Origin: a virus
Strand: one strand, 5' to 3'
Length of the DNA: 64,000 bases
Virus record (IMG/VR): IMGVR_UViG_3300042311_001128
Span: 1-64,000 of that record
Shown here: piece by piece, positions 50,414-58,630 of the stretch
Numbering within the stretch: the first letter of the stretch is position 1
Layout: each line of letters begins with the position of its first letter
Made by a program: the position numbers and the translations under genes
The notes under the pieces: generated by a model
What the model was told of the DNA's origin: nothing
What the model saw: the letters and a program-made list of their open reading frames with translations, nothing else
Database searches by the model: none

Positions 50414-50869
50414 ATGGCAACGATAAACATAGGGCAATTCCCTAAAATTGACTCAGAGCCACAAGACTTTAAGTTAAAGTGGTACGAAACAAAGTTATTC
50501 CCGTTTCGATATTCGGAAGGCATTCACTATTTTATTCAAAAGGGTCAAAGACAAATAATAGATGAAATTGATAAATGGATAAAGGAAAATTATTTTAAAG
50601 AAGATTTTCCTTTGATTATTGACTGGAAACTAAAAATAAATTTAGATCATTCTGCTACACTAACCTGCGAAAATCGCCAAAATGCCGACTTTAAGTTTGG
50701 CTTTATGACAAGATTCCCATATACTGATATTGAGTTATTCTACGATGGTAATCCTATAAACAAAGTTAACTTTTGTTTGTTTAATATAGCCGATTCTTCT
50801 AAAACGGAATTAATGCTTGAAGAAGAATGGATATATTTACTTAGTATTGCATCAAGACTGTTTACTTAG
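50414..50869 (+). CDS. hypothetical protein (151 aa)
   Basis: Good ribosome site (TAGGAGTAAAAAA). MATINIGQFPKIDSEPQDFK start, LIIDWKLKINLDHSATLTC strand region and an acidic C-terminus (MLEEEWIYLLSIASRL). No family recognised. Confidence 0.6.
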   Translation: MATINIGQFPKIDSEPQDFKLKWYETKLFPFRYSEGIHYFIQKGQRQIIDEIDKWIKENYFKEDFPLIIDWKLKINLDHSATLTCENRQNADFKFGFMTRFPYTDIELFYDGNPINKVNFCLFNIADSSKTELMLEEEWIYLLSIASRLFT

Positions 50870-50920
50870 TTTATCGATCAGTTATTAGTTATCAGTCAAT
50901 AACCATCAACCAAATAAAAA

Positions 50921-51457
50921 ATGAAACCTCTGCATAAATTAGGCAAATATCGCAATTTAGACAAGCTAAACAAGATAGTAGAATTGGTTTGCAGTTCTAC
51001 TACCTTTTCTACAAGAGCAAAACACAATTGGGTTAACAATCCTTTAGAGTTGTTTGATCCTTATTCTCTATGGTGGACATTGGGAGTAGAATGGCACGTT
51101 GACGACATTGATGAAGATAAAAAATATTCAATTATTTTAGTTGTTCAGAGTGACAACTATAAATTATACGCTTCTACAGTAAACAATAATACTTTAGAAA
51201 AACTCCTGAAAGATTATAATCCCTTTAAAAGTATGGATGATCAAATAAACTCTTTATTAGTCCAAAGAAAAGATACTCAAAAATTAGTCTTAAAAGCAGG
51301 AGATATTTTACTGCTGGACATATCCTGCTGCCATAAGCTGGAAAACACAAAAAAAACAGAAGACCCTTTTATGTTTATTACCTTAGATATTGATTTTATT
51401 CCAAGAGGCAAGGAAGCAGTCAAGGTTGTCAATTATTTTGTTCACGATTTTTTGTAA
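50921..51457 (+). CDS. 2OG-Fe(II)-dioxygenase-like/cupin-like protein (178 aa)
   Basis: The arrangement WHVDD (His59, Asp61) ... SIILVVQSD ... LKAGDILLLDISCCHKLE (His138) is the HxD...H facial triad of double-stranded beta-helix dioxygenases. A basic residue for the 2-oxoglutarate carboxylate cannot be fixed by eye. Phages use such enzymes in base or nucleotide modification or unknown ways. No ribosome site is clear. Moderate call from motif spacing. Confidence 0.45.
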   Translation: MKPLHKLGKYRNLDKLNKIVELVCSSTTFSTRAKHNWVNNPLELFDPYSLWWTLGVEWHVDDIDEDKKYSIILVVQSDNYKLYASTVNNNTLEKLLKDYNPFKSMDDQINSLLVQRKDTQKLVLKAGDILLLDISCCHKLENTKKTEDPFMFITLDIDFIPRGKEAVKVVNYFVHDFL

Positions 51458-51475
51458 TCAATGAGGAGTAAAACA

Positions 51476-51826
51476 ATGGAAGAAGAAATTGAAGAATGTA
51501 TGTCTCCAAGCCAGCGTCATTTTTGGCTTTGCTGGTATCAATTATCTCTTTTAGAGAAAAAAATCTGTTTTTATTTTCTTTGTAGGTTTGATAATAAAGA
51601 AATTGCTAAAAAACTTTTACTAAAAACTGAAATAGTAAATGATTATACGACGGCAATTTTAAAAAAATTTAATATTTCGACTCAACCTAAGTTTATGTTC
51701 TTTTTCTATCAGCATACAGGATGGGATATAGCCAAAGACATGATTGACGATGACGAAAAAAAACAATGCGCTTTATGGGGTGTTCAAAAATGTCTAATTC
51801 CGCCTGGAATATGGAAAAATATGTAG
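51476..51826 (+). CDS. LuxR-type HTH-containing protein (116 aa)
   Basis: ATG 51476 has AGGAGTAAAACA; the longer frame lacks a site. LSLLEKKICFYFLCRFDNKE then IAKKLLLKTEIVNDYTTAIL matches the GerE/LuxR helix-turn-helix (L..E..I......NKEIA..L......V..y). The C-terminal part is unknown. A small transcription factor. Confidence 0.55.
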   Translation: MEEEIEECMSPSQRHFWLCWYQLSLLEKKICFYFLCRFDNKEIAKKLLLKTEIVNDYTTAILKKFNISTQPKFMFFFYQHTGWDIAKDMIDDDEKKQCALWGVQKCLIPPGIWKNM

Positions 51827-51840
51827 TTTAACGAAAATCT

Positions 51841-52119
51841 ATGACTAATACTACCGAGAACACATACACCCCAAATTTTGTGTCTCCGCCGGGAGAAACC
51901 CTTGCTAAAATCCTAAAAGAAAGAAAAATAACTAGAACTGAATTTGCTAGTCGCATGGAGTTGCCGAAAAAGACTATTAATCAACTCATAAAAGGTAAGG
52001 CAGAAATTACTGTTTGCATTGCTTATAAAATGGAATTAGCTTTAGGCGTACCTTCTGCTCGTTTCTGGATAGAGCGTGAAAGACTTTATCGGGAGTCTCT
52101 AGTAAATCAAATTGATTAG
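51841..52119 (+). CDS. HigA-type antitoxin/XRE regulator (92 aa)
   Basis: VSPPGETLAKILKERKITRT then EFASRMELPKKTINQLIKGK and AYKMELALGVPSARFW is the HigA (VapI) signature. No HigB toxin is next to it, so it is an orphan antitoxin or a plain regulator; phages carry such genes to block host toxins. Confidence 0.75.
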   Translation: MTNTTENTYTPNFVSPPGETLAKILKERKITRTEFASRMELPKKTINQLIKGKAEITVCIAYKMELALGVPSARFWIERERLYRESLVNQID

Positions 52120-52148
52120 AATATTTTTACAACTATTAACGAGGATTT

Positions 52149-52325
52149 ATGAATCTGTATTTAATTAAAGATTCAGTTACATCATTTAGTCTTCTTATTG
52201 CAGCAAAATCAGAACCAGAGGCTATCTGGCATTGGTGCAGCTATTTTGATAGCAATAACGACAATCCAATCGAAATAGAGCGTATTAACATTAATACTTC
52301 TGGTATCGTTTGGGAATGTGGATGA
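52149..52325 (+). CDS. small protein (58 aa)
   Basis: MNLYLIKDSVTSFSLLIAAK then SEPEAIWHWCSYFDSN ... GIVWECG with ribosome site GAGGATTT. The LIAAKSEPEAIW pattern is common to a class of small phage proteins of unknown role. It converges with the terminase gene. Confidence 0.6.
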   Translation: MNLYLIKDSVTSFSLLIAAKSEPEAIWHWCSYFDSNNDNPIEIERININTSGIVWECG

Positions 52326-52335
52326 ACTACTAATA

Positions 52336-53991
52336 CTAACCCCTAAAACCGCTCCTAAACCGATTAACAGGAGCAGAAGTAACAATCGTGCTAATAACCT
52401 TTTCATGTCCCTGAAACTCATTTTCAAGAGAATAAAATGCCCCTGATAGACTATCTACGATGTCATTAGTCGGGGGTGTTTTTTTGCTGCCATCAAAACC
52501 TTGACAGGCATTTAAAAACCGAGTGTTCCACGTCCCATCTCTTAAGATAAAGATTTGTCCCCGACTAGCTGCCGTGGCTACTGGCAAAGCCCGCGTTAGT
52601 TTATCCCCTTGAGGTACGATCGCTTTAATGTCATGGTTCGGATGATTTTCTCTAATTACATTAGTAATGGTATTTTCAACAAATTTACCGCTCGACCCCC
52701 CTTCCTGTTCCCATCTTACAGCTACAGTTTTCCCATCCAATTCAGCAGTATTTTTAAGCATTAACTCAACTTCCCCTACCTTTTTCTGCTCACAGATATT
52801 ATCGGCAATCACATAAGCAAATTCCTTGATTTCAGTTGAATCTGGCAATGTGCTTTTAATTCTTTGGTATTTATAGACAAGAGTGCCACTGGTATAGCAA
52901 TGATAGTTCTCAGCATTCTCTTTAGCAGTTGCCGCTAAATCCCAGAATCTTACTTTACCTATTAACTTCCAATCATCGGGTATTTTGTCGAGAATCTCAA
53001 ACCAAGTCCGATCAAATACTGTACCAGCTTCGTATTTAATCTTCCAGTTACCCCTAAGAAGTCTTTCTCGTTCAACTTGATGAAGTGAATAAAGGTTAGC
53101 TAAGTAGGTAGGGTTAACTTTTATCAGTTCTCTATTATCAAAAATCGTGGCAGGAATAAAAGTAAAACTCTTGATTAAGTCTTCTGGTTTAATGCTTATT
53201 TCTTCATTTAATAAAAACTTTTTTTGAATATTATTAGGAATCATTTCAAAAAGCTTATCTTTAAGGCTAAATTTATCAATTAATTCTTGTTTATTATCAG
53301 CCCAATAAACCGTATCTCCCTGCCTAATAAAGTATCGAACTATTCCCGACCTTTCTTCAATAGCATAGCCGTCTTTTGGGTTGATCCACCAAGAGATAAA
53401 CCTAGCTACCCATGAATCAGCGTCGGGGTTACAGGTTGCTCTAACAGCGGGTTTAATTCCTGATACAGACCGGTTTCTAGAGAGAAGATAGAAAAACTGT
53501 TCCTGCGTAAAATGGGTTAGTTCGTCAAAACCGATCCTAGTAATCTGAGAGCCTTGATAAATATGCACGGTTTTTTCATGCTGTAAATGCCTAAAAGATA
53601 CCCTAGCACCACTAGGAAACCGCCATTCAAGACTAGGCTTTTCTATAAAAGTACCCTTGATAGGATAATAGATTTTACGACTTTCATCTACTAATCCCCC
53701 AGCTTGAGTAAATTCAGGATAAGTCCGGCGAAACATGACAGCCCGGTAATCAGGATTGTCAATATATTCTTGACGAACAAAATCAGTTAATAAGGCTCTG
53801 GTCTTTCCTGCTCCTGCGGCTCCACCGAATATAATTACATCAGCGTCAATTTTCCCAAATAAAGCTTGTTTTCCCTCTTGTAATTGAGGAAAAACAATTT
53901 CTTCTTTGGTGTTAACAAGTCGATATTTTTCGGTCGCTGTTTTTATCTTTGAGAGATTTTTTAATGATAATTTACTCGCTTTCATCGTCAT
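52336..53991 (-). CDS. terL: terminase large subunit
   Basis: The 551-aa packaging motor has Walker A GGAAGAGKT (residues 56-64), Walker B RIGFDEL (~153-158), a coupling segment (SRNRSVSGIKPAVRATCNPD), and a C-terminal nuclease domain (VRFWDLAATAKEN, VRWEQEGGSSGKFV, NDIVDSLSGAF with the metal-binding Asp). It cuts and translocates DNA into proheads. It is on the minus strand, 30 kb from portal, an unusual arrangement. Confidence 0.9.
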   Translation of the reverse strand: MTMKASKLSLKNLSKIKTATEKYRLVNTKEEIVFPQLQEGKQALFGKIDADVIIFGGAAGAGKTRALLTDFVRQEYIDNPDYRAVMFRRTYPEFTQAGGLVDESRKIYYPIKGTFIEKPSLEWRFPSGARVSFRHLQHEKTVHIYQGSQITRIGFDELTHFTQEQFFYLLSRNRSVSGIKPAVRATCNPDADSWVARFISWWINPKDGYAIEERSGIVRYFIRQGDTVYWADNKQELIDKFSLKDKLFEMIPNNIQKKFLLNEEISIKPEDLIKSFTFIPATIFDNRELIKVNPTYLANLYSLHQVERERLLRGNWKIKYEAGTVFDRTWFEILDKIPDDWKLIGKVRFWDLAATAKENAENYHCYTSGTLVYKYQRIKSTLPDSTEIKEFAYVIADNICEQKKVGEVELMLKNTAELDGKTVAVRWEQEGGSSGKFVENTITNVIRENHPNHDIKAIVPQGDKLTRALPVATAASRGQIFILRDGTWNTRFLNACQGFDGSKKTPPTNDIVDSLSGAFYSLENEFQGHEKVISTIVTSAPVNRFRSGFRG

Positions 53992-54736
53992 CGCTTATCC
54001 TAGTGGGAACCATTACATCATCATCAAATTCTGCACTATCACGAATAATCGAGGTCAGTCCGTCATCGAGTTTCTCTATGCCAGGATGTCCTATAAGTTT
54101 TCCGTCAGGGTCAATAACAGCTAATCCGTGCTTTTGAACAATATTAATTGCGTACTCGATGGTGTCAAAACCTAAAACTTTTTCAAAGGTATCAGTCAAC
54201 GTTTTAGCCATAGTCACTGCGTCTCTATGATTCCAATTTCCGTTAGGTTCAATTGTTATGGCAATCGGTCGGCCCGATTCATCTACAGAATCTATCCGAC
54301 GGCGAGAAATCGGATAATTAGTCATCTGTTCAATCTTTTCGAGGTTTTTTAGAGTAATCTTTAGAGTCTTCTCTCGGATTTCTCGTAAAATGCTATCGGT
54401 GTAAGCTTGTTGCTCTTGAATTTTTAAAAGCCAATAGGCTTTTGCTCTTTCTTCCCACCGATAATTTTTGTGTGCTAACTGCCAGTCATCGGGGACAGTT
54501 TTAGCTCGTTTAAATTTAGTTTTTTCTATTTGTTCCCCAGAAGCTTCCCCACAGTTACTGTAAGCTCGGTTTAAAGTGCGATAGCCTGATGGAATAGGAA
54601 GGTAAAAAATCTGAAATCTTTCAAACCAATCAGGGGTTTCTAGTTCTTGCTGTTCCCAGATAGGATATTTGGTAAACTCGATTACCTCTTCATGAATAGA
54701 GTATGTACGCTTTCTGCCTCGATTAGTGACAACCAT
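53972..54736 (-). CDS. terminase small subunit-like protein (254 aa)
   Basis: It overlaps terL by 20 bases and precedes it in the operon. It contains a WQLAHKNYRWEERAKAYWL segment, an HTH-like middle, a long helix (IREKTLKITLKNLEKIEQM) and an acidic C-terminus. Similar proteins lie before terL in cyanobacterial prophages. It should recognise the packaging site. Confidence 0.65.
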   Translation of the reverse strand: MVVTNRGRKRTYSIHEEVIEFTKYPIWEQQELETPDWFERFQIFYLPIPSGYRTLNRAYSNCGEASGEQIEKTKFKRAKTVPDDWQLAHKNYRWEERAKAYWLLKIQEQQAYTDSILREIREKTLKITLKNLEKIEQMTNYPISRRRIDSVDESGRPIAITIEPNGNWNHRDAVTMAKTLTDTFEKVLGFDTIEYAINIVQKHGLAVIDPDGKLIGHPGIEKLDDGLTSIIRDSAEFDDDVMVPTRISDDDESE

Positions 54737-54777
54737 TGGTTATTATAGTAGTAGAGTTACTTAATCTTACATCAATC

Positions 54778-55482
54778 ATGAGAGATAAATTAGAAATCGA
54801 GTATCGACGGCTTTGCGACCTAAAACAACTAAAGGGTAATTCCAAAAAACACGCCACTGAAAACACCATAGCTTCAATATTGGAGTTGGGATTTAAAGAC
54901 CCAATTGGCTACGATCCGAGCTTAAACGGCGGAAAAGGGGGGATTACTGAGGGTCATGATCGGTGTGCCGCACTATTAGCAATTAACAAGCGCAAAATAG
55001 ATCGACCTAGAGGTATAGATATTGACAATGATGGGGAGTGGATGGTTCCTATTTTAGTAGGAGTTCACGCTAAAAATGAGGCTCAAGCTATAAAATACTC
55101 GATTATTCACAACCATTCTACGATTCACGGGGCGGGGCTTGACCTTGCTACGGAATTAAAGCTTTTTGATACTGACTTACTAATTAGCCAAGCTGAATAC
55201 CTTGATGAAGAGGGGGAGAATTTAGGAGTAATCGGCGATTTAAATTCAATCCTAGAAGCTTTAAATACTTCAGATAATTTAGATAATTCTGATAATTTTG
55301 AATCGAATATAACAAATAATTTTTCGGGAAAAAACAAAGAAATTGACATCGAGGGTATGGATGGGCAAATGATAATTAAATTAAGTTATACCGAAAATGA
55401 ATACTGGCAAGTAAAAGAACAATTAAGTAAAATAGCATCGACACCCGAACAAGCAGTATGGAAGCTTTTAGGTAATGACTAA
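54778..55482 (+). CDS. ParB-like nuclease-domain protein partner of the methyltransferase
   Basis: The ATG at 54778 is used; the longer frame lies in the divergent spacer. GITEGHDRCAALLAINK has the ParB GxxR-like motif, IILVGVHAKNEAQAIKYSII follows as in ParB-fold proteins coupled to phage DNA methyltransferases. It overlaps the methyltransferase gene by 8 bases. The C-terminal Asn-rich linker (SDNLDNSDNFESN) precedes a small domain. Confidence 0.7.
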   Translation: MRDKLEIEYRRLCDLKQLKGNSKKHATENTIASILELGFKDPIGYDPSLNGGKGGITEGHDRCAALLAINKRKIDRPRGIDIDNDGEWMVPILVGVHAKNEAQAIKYSIIHNHSTIHGAGLDLATELKLFDTDLLISQAEYLDEEGENLGVIGDLNSILEALNTSDNLDNSDNFESNITNNFSGKNKEIDIEGMDGQMIIKLSYTENEYWQVKEQLSKIASTPEQAVWKLLGND

Positions 55483-56521
55483 ACATAAATTTGCATATAA
55501 GTGGAATTTGTCAGATGGATACCCAGCACCCGGAATTGAAAAACATGGGTTAAAAGTATTTGGTACTTTTATCTGTGGCGGTGGTTCGACTATGGGTTAC
55601 AAGTTAGCAGGTTTTGACCATTTAGGAGGTGTTGAAATAGACTCGCAGGTAGCTGATGTATATAAAGTTAACCACAATCCTAAATATTTATTTATTGAAG
55701 ATATAAGAGATTTTGCTGATCGTACAATCTTTCCTAATGAACTTTATAACCTAGATATTTTAGACGGCTCACCTCCCTGCTCTTCATTTAGCATGGCAGG
55801 AAATAGAGAAAAAGACTGGGGGAAAGAAAAGGTATTTAGGGAAGGTCAGGCTAAACAGCGACTTGATGACCTTTTCTTTGATTACATACGATTAGCAAAA
55901 AAACTACAGCCAAAGGTCGTTATCGCTGAAAATGTTAAAGGAATTATTCAAGGTAATGCCAAAGCGTATGTAAAGCGAATAAAAGATGAATTTGAAAAAG
56001 CAGGATATAAAGTACAGTTATTTCTTTTGAACGCTGCGAGCATGGGAGTGCCTCAAAAACGTGAGCGAGTATTTTTTATTTGCCAAAGGAATGATTTAAA
56101 CTTTAAAAATCTAGAGTTAAGTTTTGATGAAAAATCAATTATTTATAGTGAATTTAAGTCAAAAAAATTAGGAAAAGAATTAACCAATGAAACAAAAGCT
56201 GTATGGGATAAAAGAATAAAAACAGATCAAGATTTAGCGAGTATTCACGAAAGAATTGGAAATAAAAGAAAAAGATTTCAAGCTAAATTTATTCACGATA
56301 ACCAGATTTCTCCTACTACAGTAGCAAGTGAAGATTCTGTCCCAATAAGATTTGATCATCCAAATAGAATAACAATGGATGAAGTTAAAATGATTGGTAG
56401 CTATCCGCTTGATTACAACTTTAAAAATATTAAACCAAATTATTTAATAGGAATGAGTGTACCGCCTGTAATGACTGCACAGATAGCGCATCAGATTTAT
56501 TTACAGTGGTTTACAGAATAA
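55475..56521 (+). CDS. DNA (cytosine-5) methyltransferase
   Basis: The 348-aa protein has motif I FICGGGSTMGYKLAGF, motif IV GSPPCSSFS with catalytic Cys102, motif VI ENV (152-154), and QKRERVFFI (motif VIII). It should methylate a short cytosine-containing site, most likely to protect phage DNA from host restriction. No cognate endonuclease is seen. Confidence 0.9.
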   Translation: MTKHKFAYKWNLSDGYPAPGIEKHGLKVFGTFICGGGSTMGYKLAGFDHLGGVEIDSQVADVYKVNHNPKYLFIEDIRDFADRTIFPNELYNLDILDGSPPCSSFSMAGNREKDWGKEKVFREGQAKQRLDDLFFDYIRLAKKLQPKVVIAENVKGIIQGNAKAYVKRIKDEFEKAGYKVQLFLLNAASMGVPQKRERVFFICQRNDLNFKNLELSFDEKSIIYSEFKSKKLGKELTNETKAVWDKRIKTDQDLASIHERIGNKRKRFQAKFIHDNQISPTTVASEDSVPIRFDHPNRITMDEVKMIGSYPLDYNFKNIKPNYLIGMSVPPVMTAQIAHQIYLQWFTE

Positions 56522-56620
56522 TCAGTACAAAAGTATCCACAGTGACACTTGATAAACTGTCACACTTCGCCAACTACCTGAAAATTATCATGATATATTT
56601 AGAATATAAGCACTAAACCA

Positions 56621-56710
56621 AGTGCATCCATTAATTAGAGCCTCCATAAGCTACTGGGCGGATCAGTAACCGACTTGAAATAGTAGTCGGCTGGTGAGAC
56701 TGGTTAATGA
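56621..56710 (+). repeat. 90-bp tandem repeat, copy 1
   Basis: Identical to copy 2 except one base in the first hairpin loop (G at 56660 versus A at 56750). It begins AGTGCATCCATTAATTAG and ends CTGGTTAATGA. Confidence 0.95.
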
Positions 56711-56800
56711 AGTGCATCCATTAATTAGAGCCTCCATAAGCTACTGGGCAGATCAGTAACCGACTTGAAATAGTAGTCGGCTGGTGAGACTGGTTAATGA
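56711..56800 (+). repeat. 90-bp tandem repeat, copy 2
   Basis: Directly adjoins copy 1; 89 of 90 bases match. The single change lies in an unpaired loop. Confidence 0.95.
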
Positions 56801-56949
56801 ATCATCCTAAGCTTGCTGGTGTAAGCCCAGTAACCGATTTGAAATAGTAGTCGGCTGACGCACGCACTTGGTTTAGTGCTTATTATTTTAAATAGATTCT
56901 TAGTTATTCCAGTGATTTACTGCCACTGGAATAACTGCTTTGGGCAAAA

Positions 56950-57195
56950 GTGATAACACCTAGACAAGCCTACATCTATCTAGTGTGGGCAAAAAACAAC
57001 AATCTTGACCCAGTGCCTGTTACTTCCCGGCATCGGAACTATCGCTTTAGAGTGGCATCAACTACAGCAGAATTAGGAATAGGTAAAGAACGAGTTAGGC
57101 AAGTTTTGGCTAAAGTCCTTGAACTGCTATCAAAAGGAAACCAAATTGAGGAGGCAACCGACCTAATACTACAAGAGTACAAAAAATTTAATTAA
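56950..57195 (+). CDS. HTH protein (81 aa)
   Basis: GTG start. STTAELGIGKERVRQVLAKV resembles a region 4-like or LuxR-like helix-turn-helix. It lies 15 bases after the 11-bp inverted repeat, which may be its operator, and before a terminator. It could regulate or bind the neighbouring structured repeats. Family not fixed. Confidence 0.55.
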   Translation: MITPRQAYIYLVWAKNNNLDPVPVTSRHRNYRFRVASTTAELGIGKERVRQVLAKVLELLSKGNQIEEATDLILQEYKKFN

Positions 57196-57201
57196 TCAAA
57201 A

Positions 57202-57226
57202 CCCGTCAATCAATTGACGGGTTTTT
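57202..57226 (+). terminator. hairpin terminator
   Basis: CCCGTCAAT-CA-ATTGACGGG then TTTTT, directly after the HTH gene. Confidence 0.85.
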
Positions 57227-57227
57227 A

Positions 57228-57320
57228 GTTAATACACTGCTAACAATCTGTTAGAAGTGTATTAACAGTGAAAAGTATTGATATATATACGTTTTATTAG
57301 TTTGTTGCTACTGTTAATAG
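57228..57320 (-). repeat. palindromic module, copy F (diverged)
   Basis: In reverse orientation: AACAAACTAATAAAACGTATATATATCAATA and an ACTGTTAATACACTTCTAACAG box; same order as the other modules but box 2 is degenerate. Written here in parts; homology is weaker. Confidence 0.5.
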
Positions 57321-57420
57321 GTTTCCCGATTCTCGTTTTTTTTTGTGTTCAGATTCCCTAATATAGAAAATTCTATATTAGGGAATAATTGATTATTTAA
57401 TGTAGTACAATATTAATATG

Positions 57421-57438
57421 CCCTCGTTGACGCGAGGG
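57421..57438 (+). promoter_or_regulatory. 5' leader hairpin of FDHDGIEL gene 2
   Basis: CCCTCG-TTGACG-CGAGGG between promoter and ATG, at the same place as CCCCCG-CGTTAA-CGGGGG before the paralogue; followed by GGGAC and a CTACTGTAGAG motif also shared. Confidence 0.6.
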
Positions 57439-57470
57439 ACTAACCAAGTCAACCTACTGTAGAGGCTAAC

Positions 57471-58175
57471 ATGGCTGATCTAATTTTACAACGTTTTGAT
57501 CACGACGGCATTGAGCTAATTATCGACACTCAGACCGGTGAAAGCTTTGCCTCAATCAAAGGATATGCTCGTATGTCCGGGAAAAGCCACAACGCTATCA
57601 CTATGCGATTAAACCGGCTATCTAAAGAAGATAGCAAGGGGGTAACTTCTGAATCTCCAAATCACCCTCAAATTCAAACAGGGAGCGGGTTACAAGGGGG
57701 TAACACAATGGGGTTAGGATTAGGATTGCTAAAACAGGCTCAAATTCAAACAGAGGGCGGGTTGCAAGGGGTTTATCTAATCCCAGAAGACCTAATCTGT
57801 AAGTGGTTGCCAAAGGATAATCCTGAGTTAGCCTCTCAAGTGCTTAAGCTAGGAGTCCGATTATTCCTTCACACATTAGCTGGTTTTCGCGTCAAGAGCG
57901 AGGCAATTAAAGAGGTAAGGCAACTTGAGAGCCAAATCGTCAAACTAAGCGAAGAGAAGCAAATACTAGAGGAGTTGATCAAAACTCAAAAGACTATGAT
58001 CGCTGACTTTAGCAGTAAAAACTCGATGCTTGACTATAAGCGGCTAGTGATCGAAGAATTACACGCTGAAAAAGAGCGCGACATAGCTAAATTTAACCTA
58101 CTTGAAACCGAACGAGAAAAAGCACGGGGATGGCGAGGCGGTCGAATGCTTATGAGAAACGATAAAAAACGGTAA
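57471..58175 (+). CDS. FDHDGIEL-family coiled-coil protein 2 (234 aa)
   Basis: Starts LQRFDHDGIELIIDTQTGES then FASIKGYARMSGKSHNAITM, as in the paralogue at 43416. It has an insertion (residues ~50-95) containing two copies of a QAQIQT-like peptide (HPQIQTGSGLQGG and KQAQIQTEGGLQG), seen as tandem DNA duplication. Then EDLICKWLPKDNPELASQVL then KLGVRLFLHTLAGF and a coiled coil with an Arg-rich tail (ARGWRGGRMLMRN). Flanked by modules F before and G, H, I after. Presumed DNA-binding. Confidence 0.65.
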   Translation: MADLILQRFDHDGIELIIDTQTGESFASIKGYARMSGKSHNAITMRLNRLSKEDSKGVTSESPNHPQIQTGSGLQGGNTMGLGLGLLKQAQIQTEGGLQGVYLIPEDLICKWLPKDNPELASQVLKLGVRLFLHTLAGFRVKSEAIKEVRQLESQIVKLSEEKQILEELIKTQKTMIADFSSKNSMLDYKRLVIEELHAEKERDIAKFNLLETEREKARGWRGGRMLMRNDKKR

Positions 58176-58241
58176 AAATACCTAAACCCATTTGACACTC
58201 CCATCGCTAAAAGCGAGGGTCTTCACCCCGACATTCAAGAT

Positions 58242-58269
58242 AAACCCCCTATGGACTCATAGGGGGTTT
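58242..58269. terminator. hairpin terminator
   Basis: AAACCCCCTATG-GACT-CATAGGGGGTTT, after FDHDGIEL gene 2. Confidence 0.8.
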
Positions 58270-58274
58270 ATAGT

Positions 58275-58365
58275 TTGTTAGTTTGTAAATAGATTGTAGA
58301 TAAGGTTATTAACAATAAAAAGCATTGATATATATAGGTTTCAGACTTTGTTAGTATTGTTACTC
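58275..58365 (-). repeat. palindromic module, copy G
   Basis: GATTGTAGATAAGGTTATTAACAATA (in parts; 58292-58317), GATATATATAGG and the CAGACTTTGTTAGTATTGT box. Confidence 0.75.
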
Positions 58366-58445
58366 TATTTCTCTGTGTCAGGATTTTTTATCCTTTTCTT
58401 ATTGTCCAGTTCGTTTATCTCTCCCTATTTTTTCTCTCCCCTGTA

Positions 58446-58540
58446 TAGAGTGTCAACAAGATAAACAAACTTTGAAACCTATACCCTGCAAGGCTTTCGA
58501 TTGTAGATAAGGTTATCTACAATCGAATCACAATCCAACA
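58446..58540 (+). repeat. palindromic module, copy H
   Basis: AACAAGATAAACAAACTTTG, CCTATACCCTGCAAGG and a perfect palindrome GATTGTAGATAA/TTATCTACAATC (58499-58524). Confidence 0.75.
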
Positions 58541-58630
58541 GCCTTGCTGTTGACTTTGTTTGCTTTTTTTACTCTACAGTTTTTTATTGTCCAGTCTAGT
58601 TTATTCTTTTATCTTTTTCCTTTATAAGAC

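Larger units (their letters stand above)
56606..56883 (+). ncRNA. tandem structured repeat element with outer 20-bp inverted repeat
   Basis: Perfect 20-bp arms (56606-56625 and 56864-56883) enclose two 90-bp copies (56621-56710, 56711-56800; one mismatch, at 56660/56750) and a shorter third (56801-56863). Each copy folds into a 10-bp closing stem (CATTAATTAG/CTGGTTAATG, with two G-T pairs), a TACTG-7 nt-CAGTA hairpin and a CCGACT-9 nt-AGTCGG hairpin. In copy three TACTG/CAGTA is replaced by GCTGG/CCAGT, preserving pairing. This is not a known riboswitch or tRNA that I recognise. Confidence 0.65.
56522..56949. other. 428-bp non-coding region with layered inverted repeats
   Basis: In order: GTGACA...TGTCAC (56542-56563), the 20-bp outer repeat (56606), two 90-bp tandem repeats and a partial third, the matching outer repeat (56864), and an 11-bp inverted repeat TTATTCCAGTG/CACTGGAATAA (56904-56934). 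No ORF. Confidence 0.8.

Noticed and set aside
51841-52119. Complete HigBA toxin-antitoxin pair
   Set aside because: Neither neighbour resembles a HigB/RelE toxin; the upstream gene has a LuxR-type helix-turn-helix.
52209-52427. Minus-strand frame starting with a leucine-rich hydrophobic run
   Set aside because: It overlaps the 3' end of terL and most of the plus-strand gene at 52149, which has a proper ribosome site; the hydrophobic run may come from reading another frame.
56621-56800. Tandem tRNAs or integron attC sites
   Set aside because: There is no U33-type anticodon loop or normal T-loop, and no GTTRRRY/RYYYAAC core at the ends.
56621-56800. Hammerhead ribozyme
   Set aside because: CTGGTGAG looks like the core CTGATGAG but the GAAA and cleavage-site parts are not in the right places.
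56606-56883. CRISPR array
   Set aside because: The repeats are 90 bp and adjoin directly without unique spacers.
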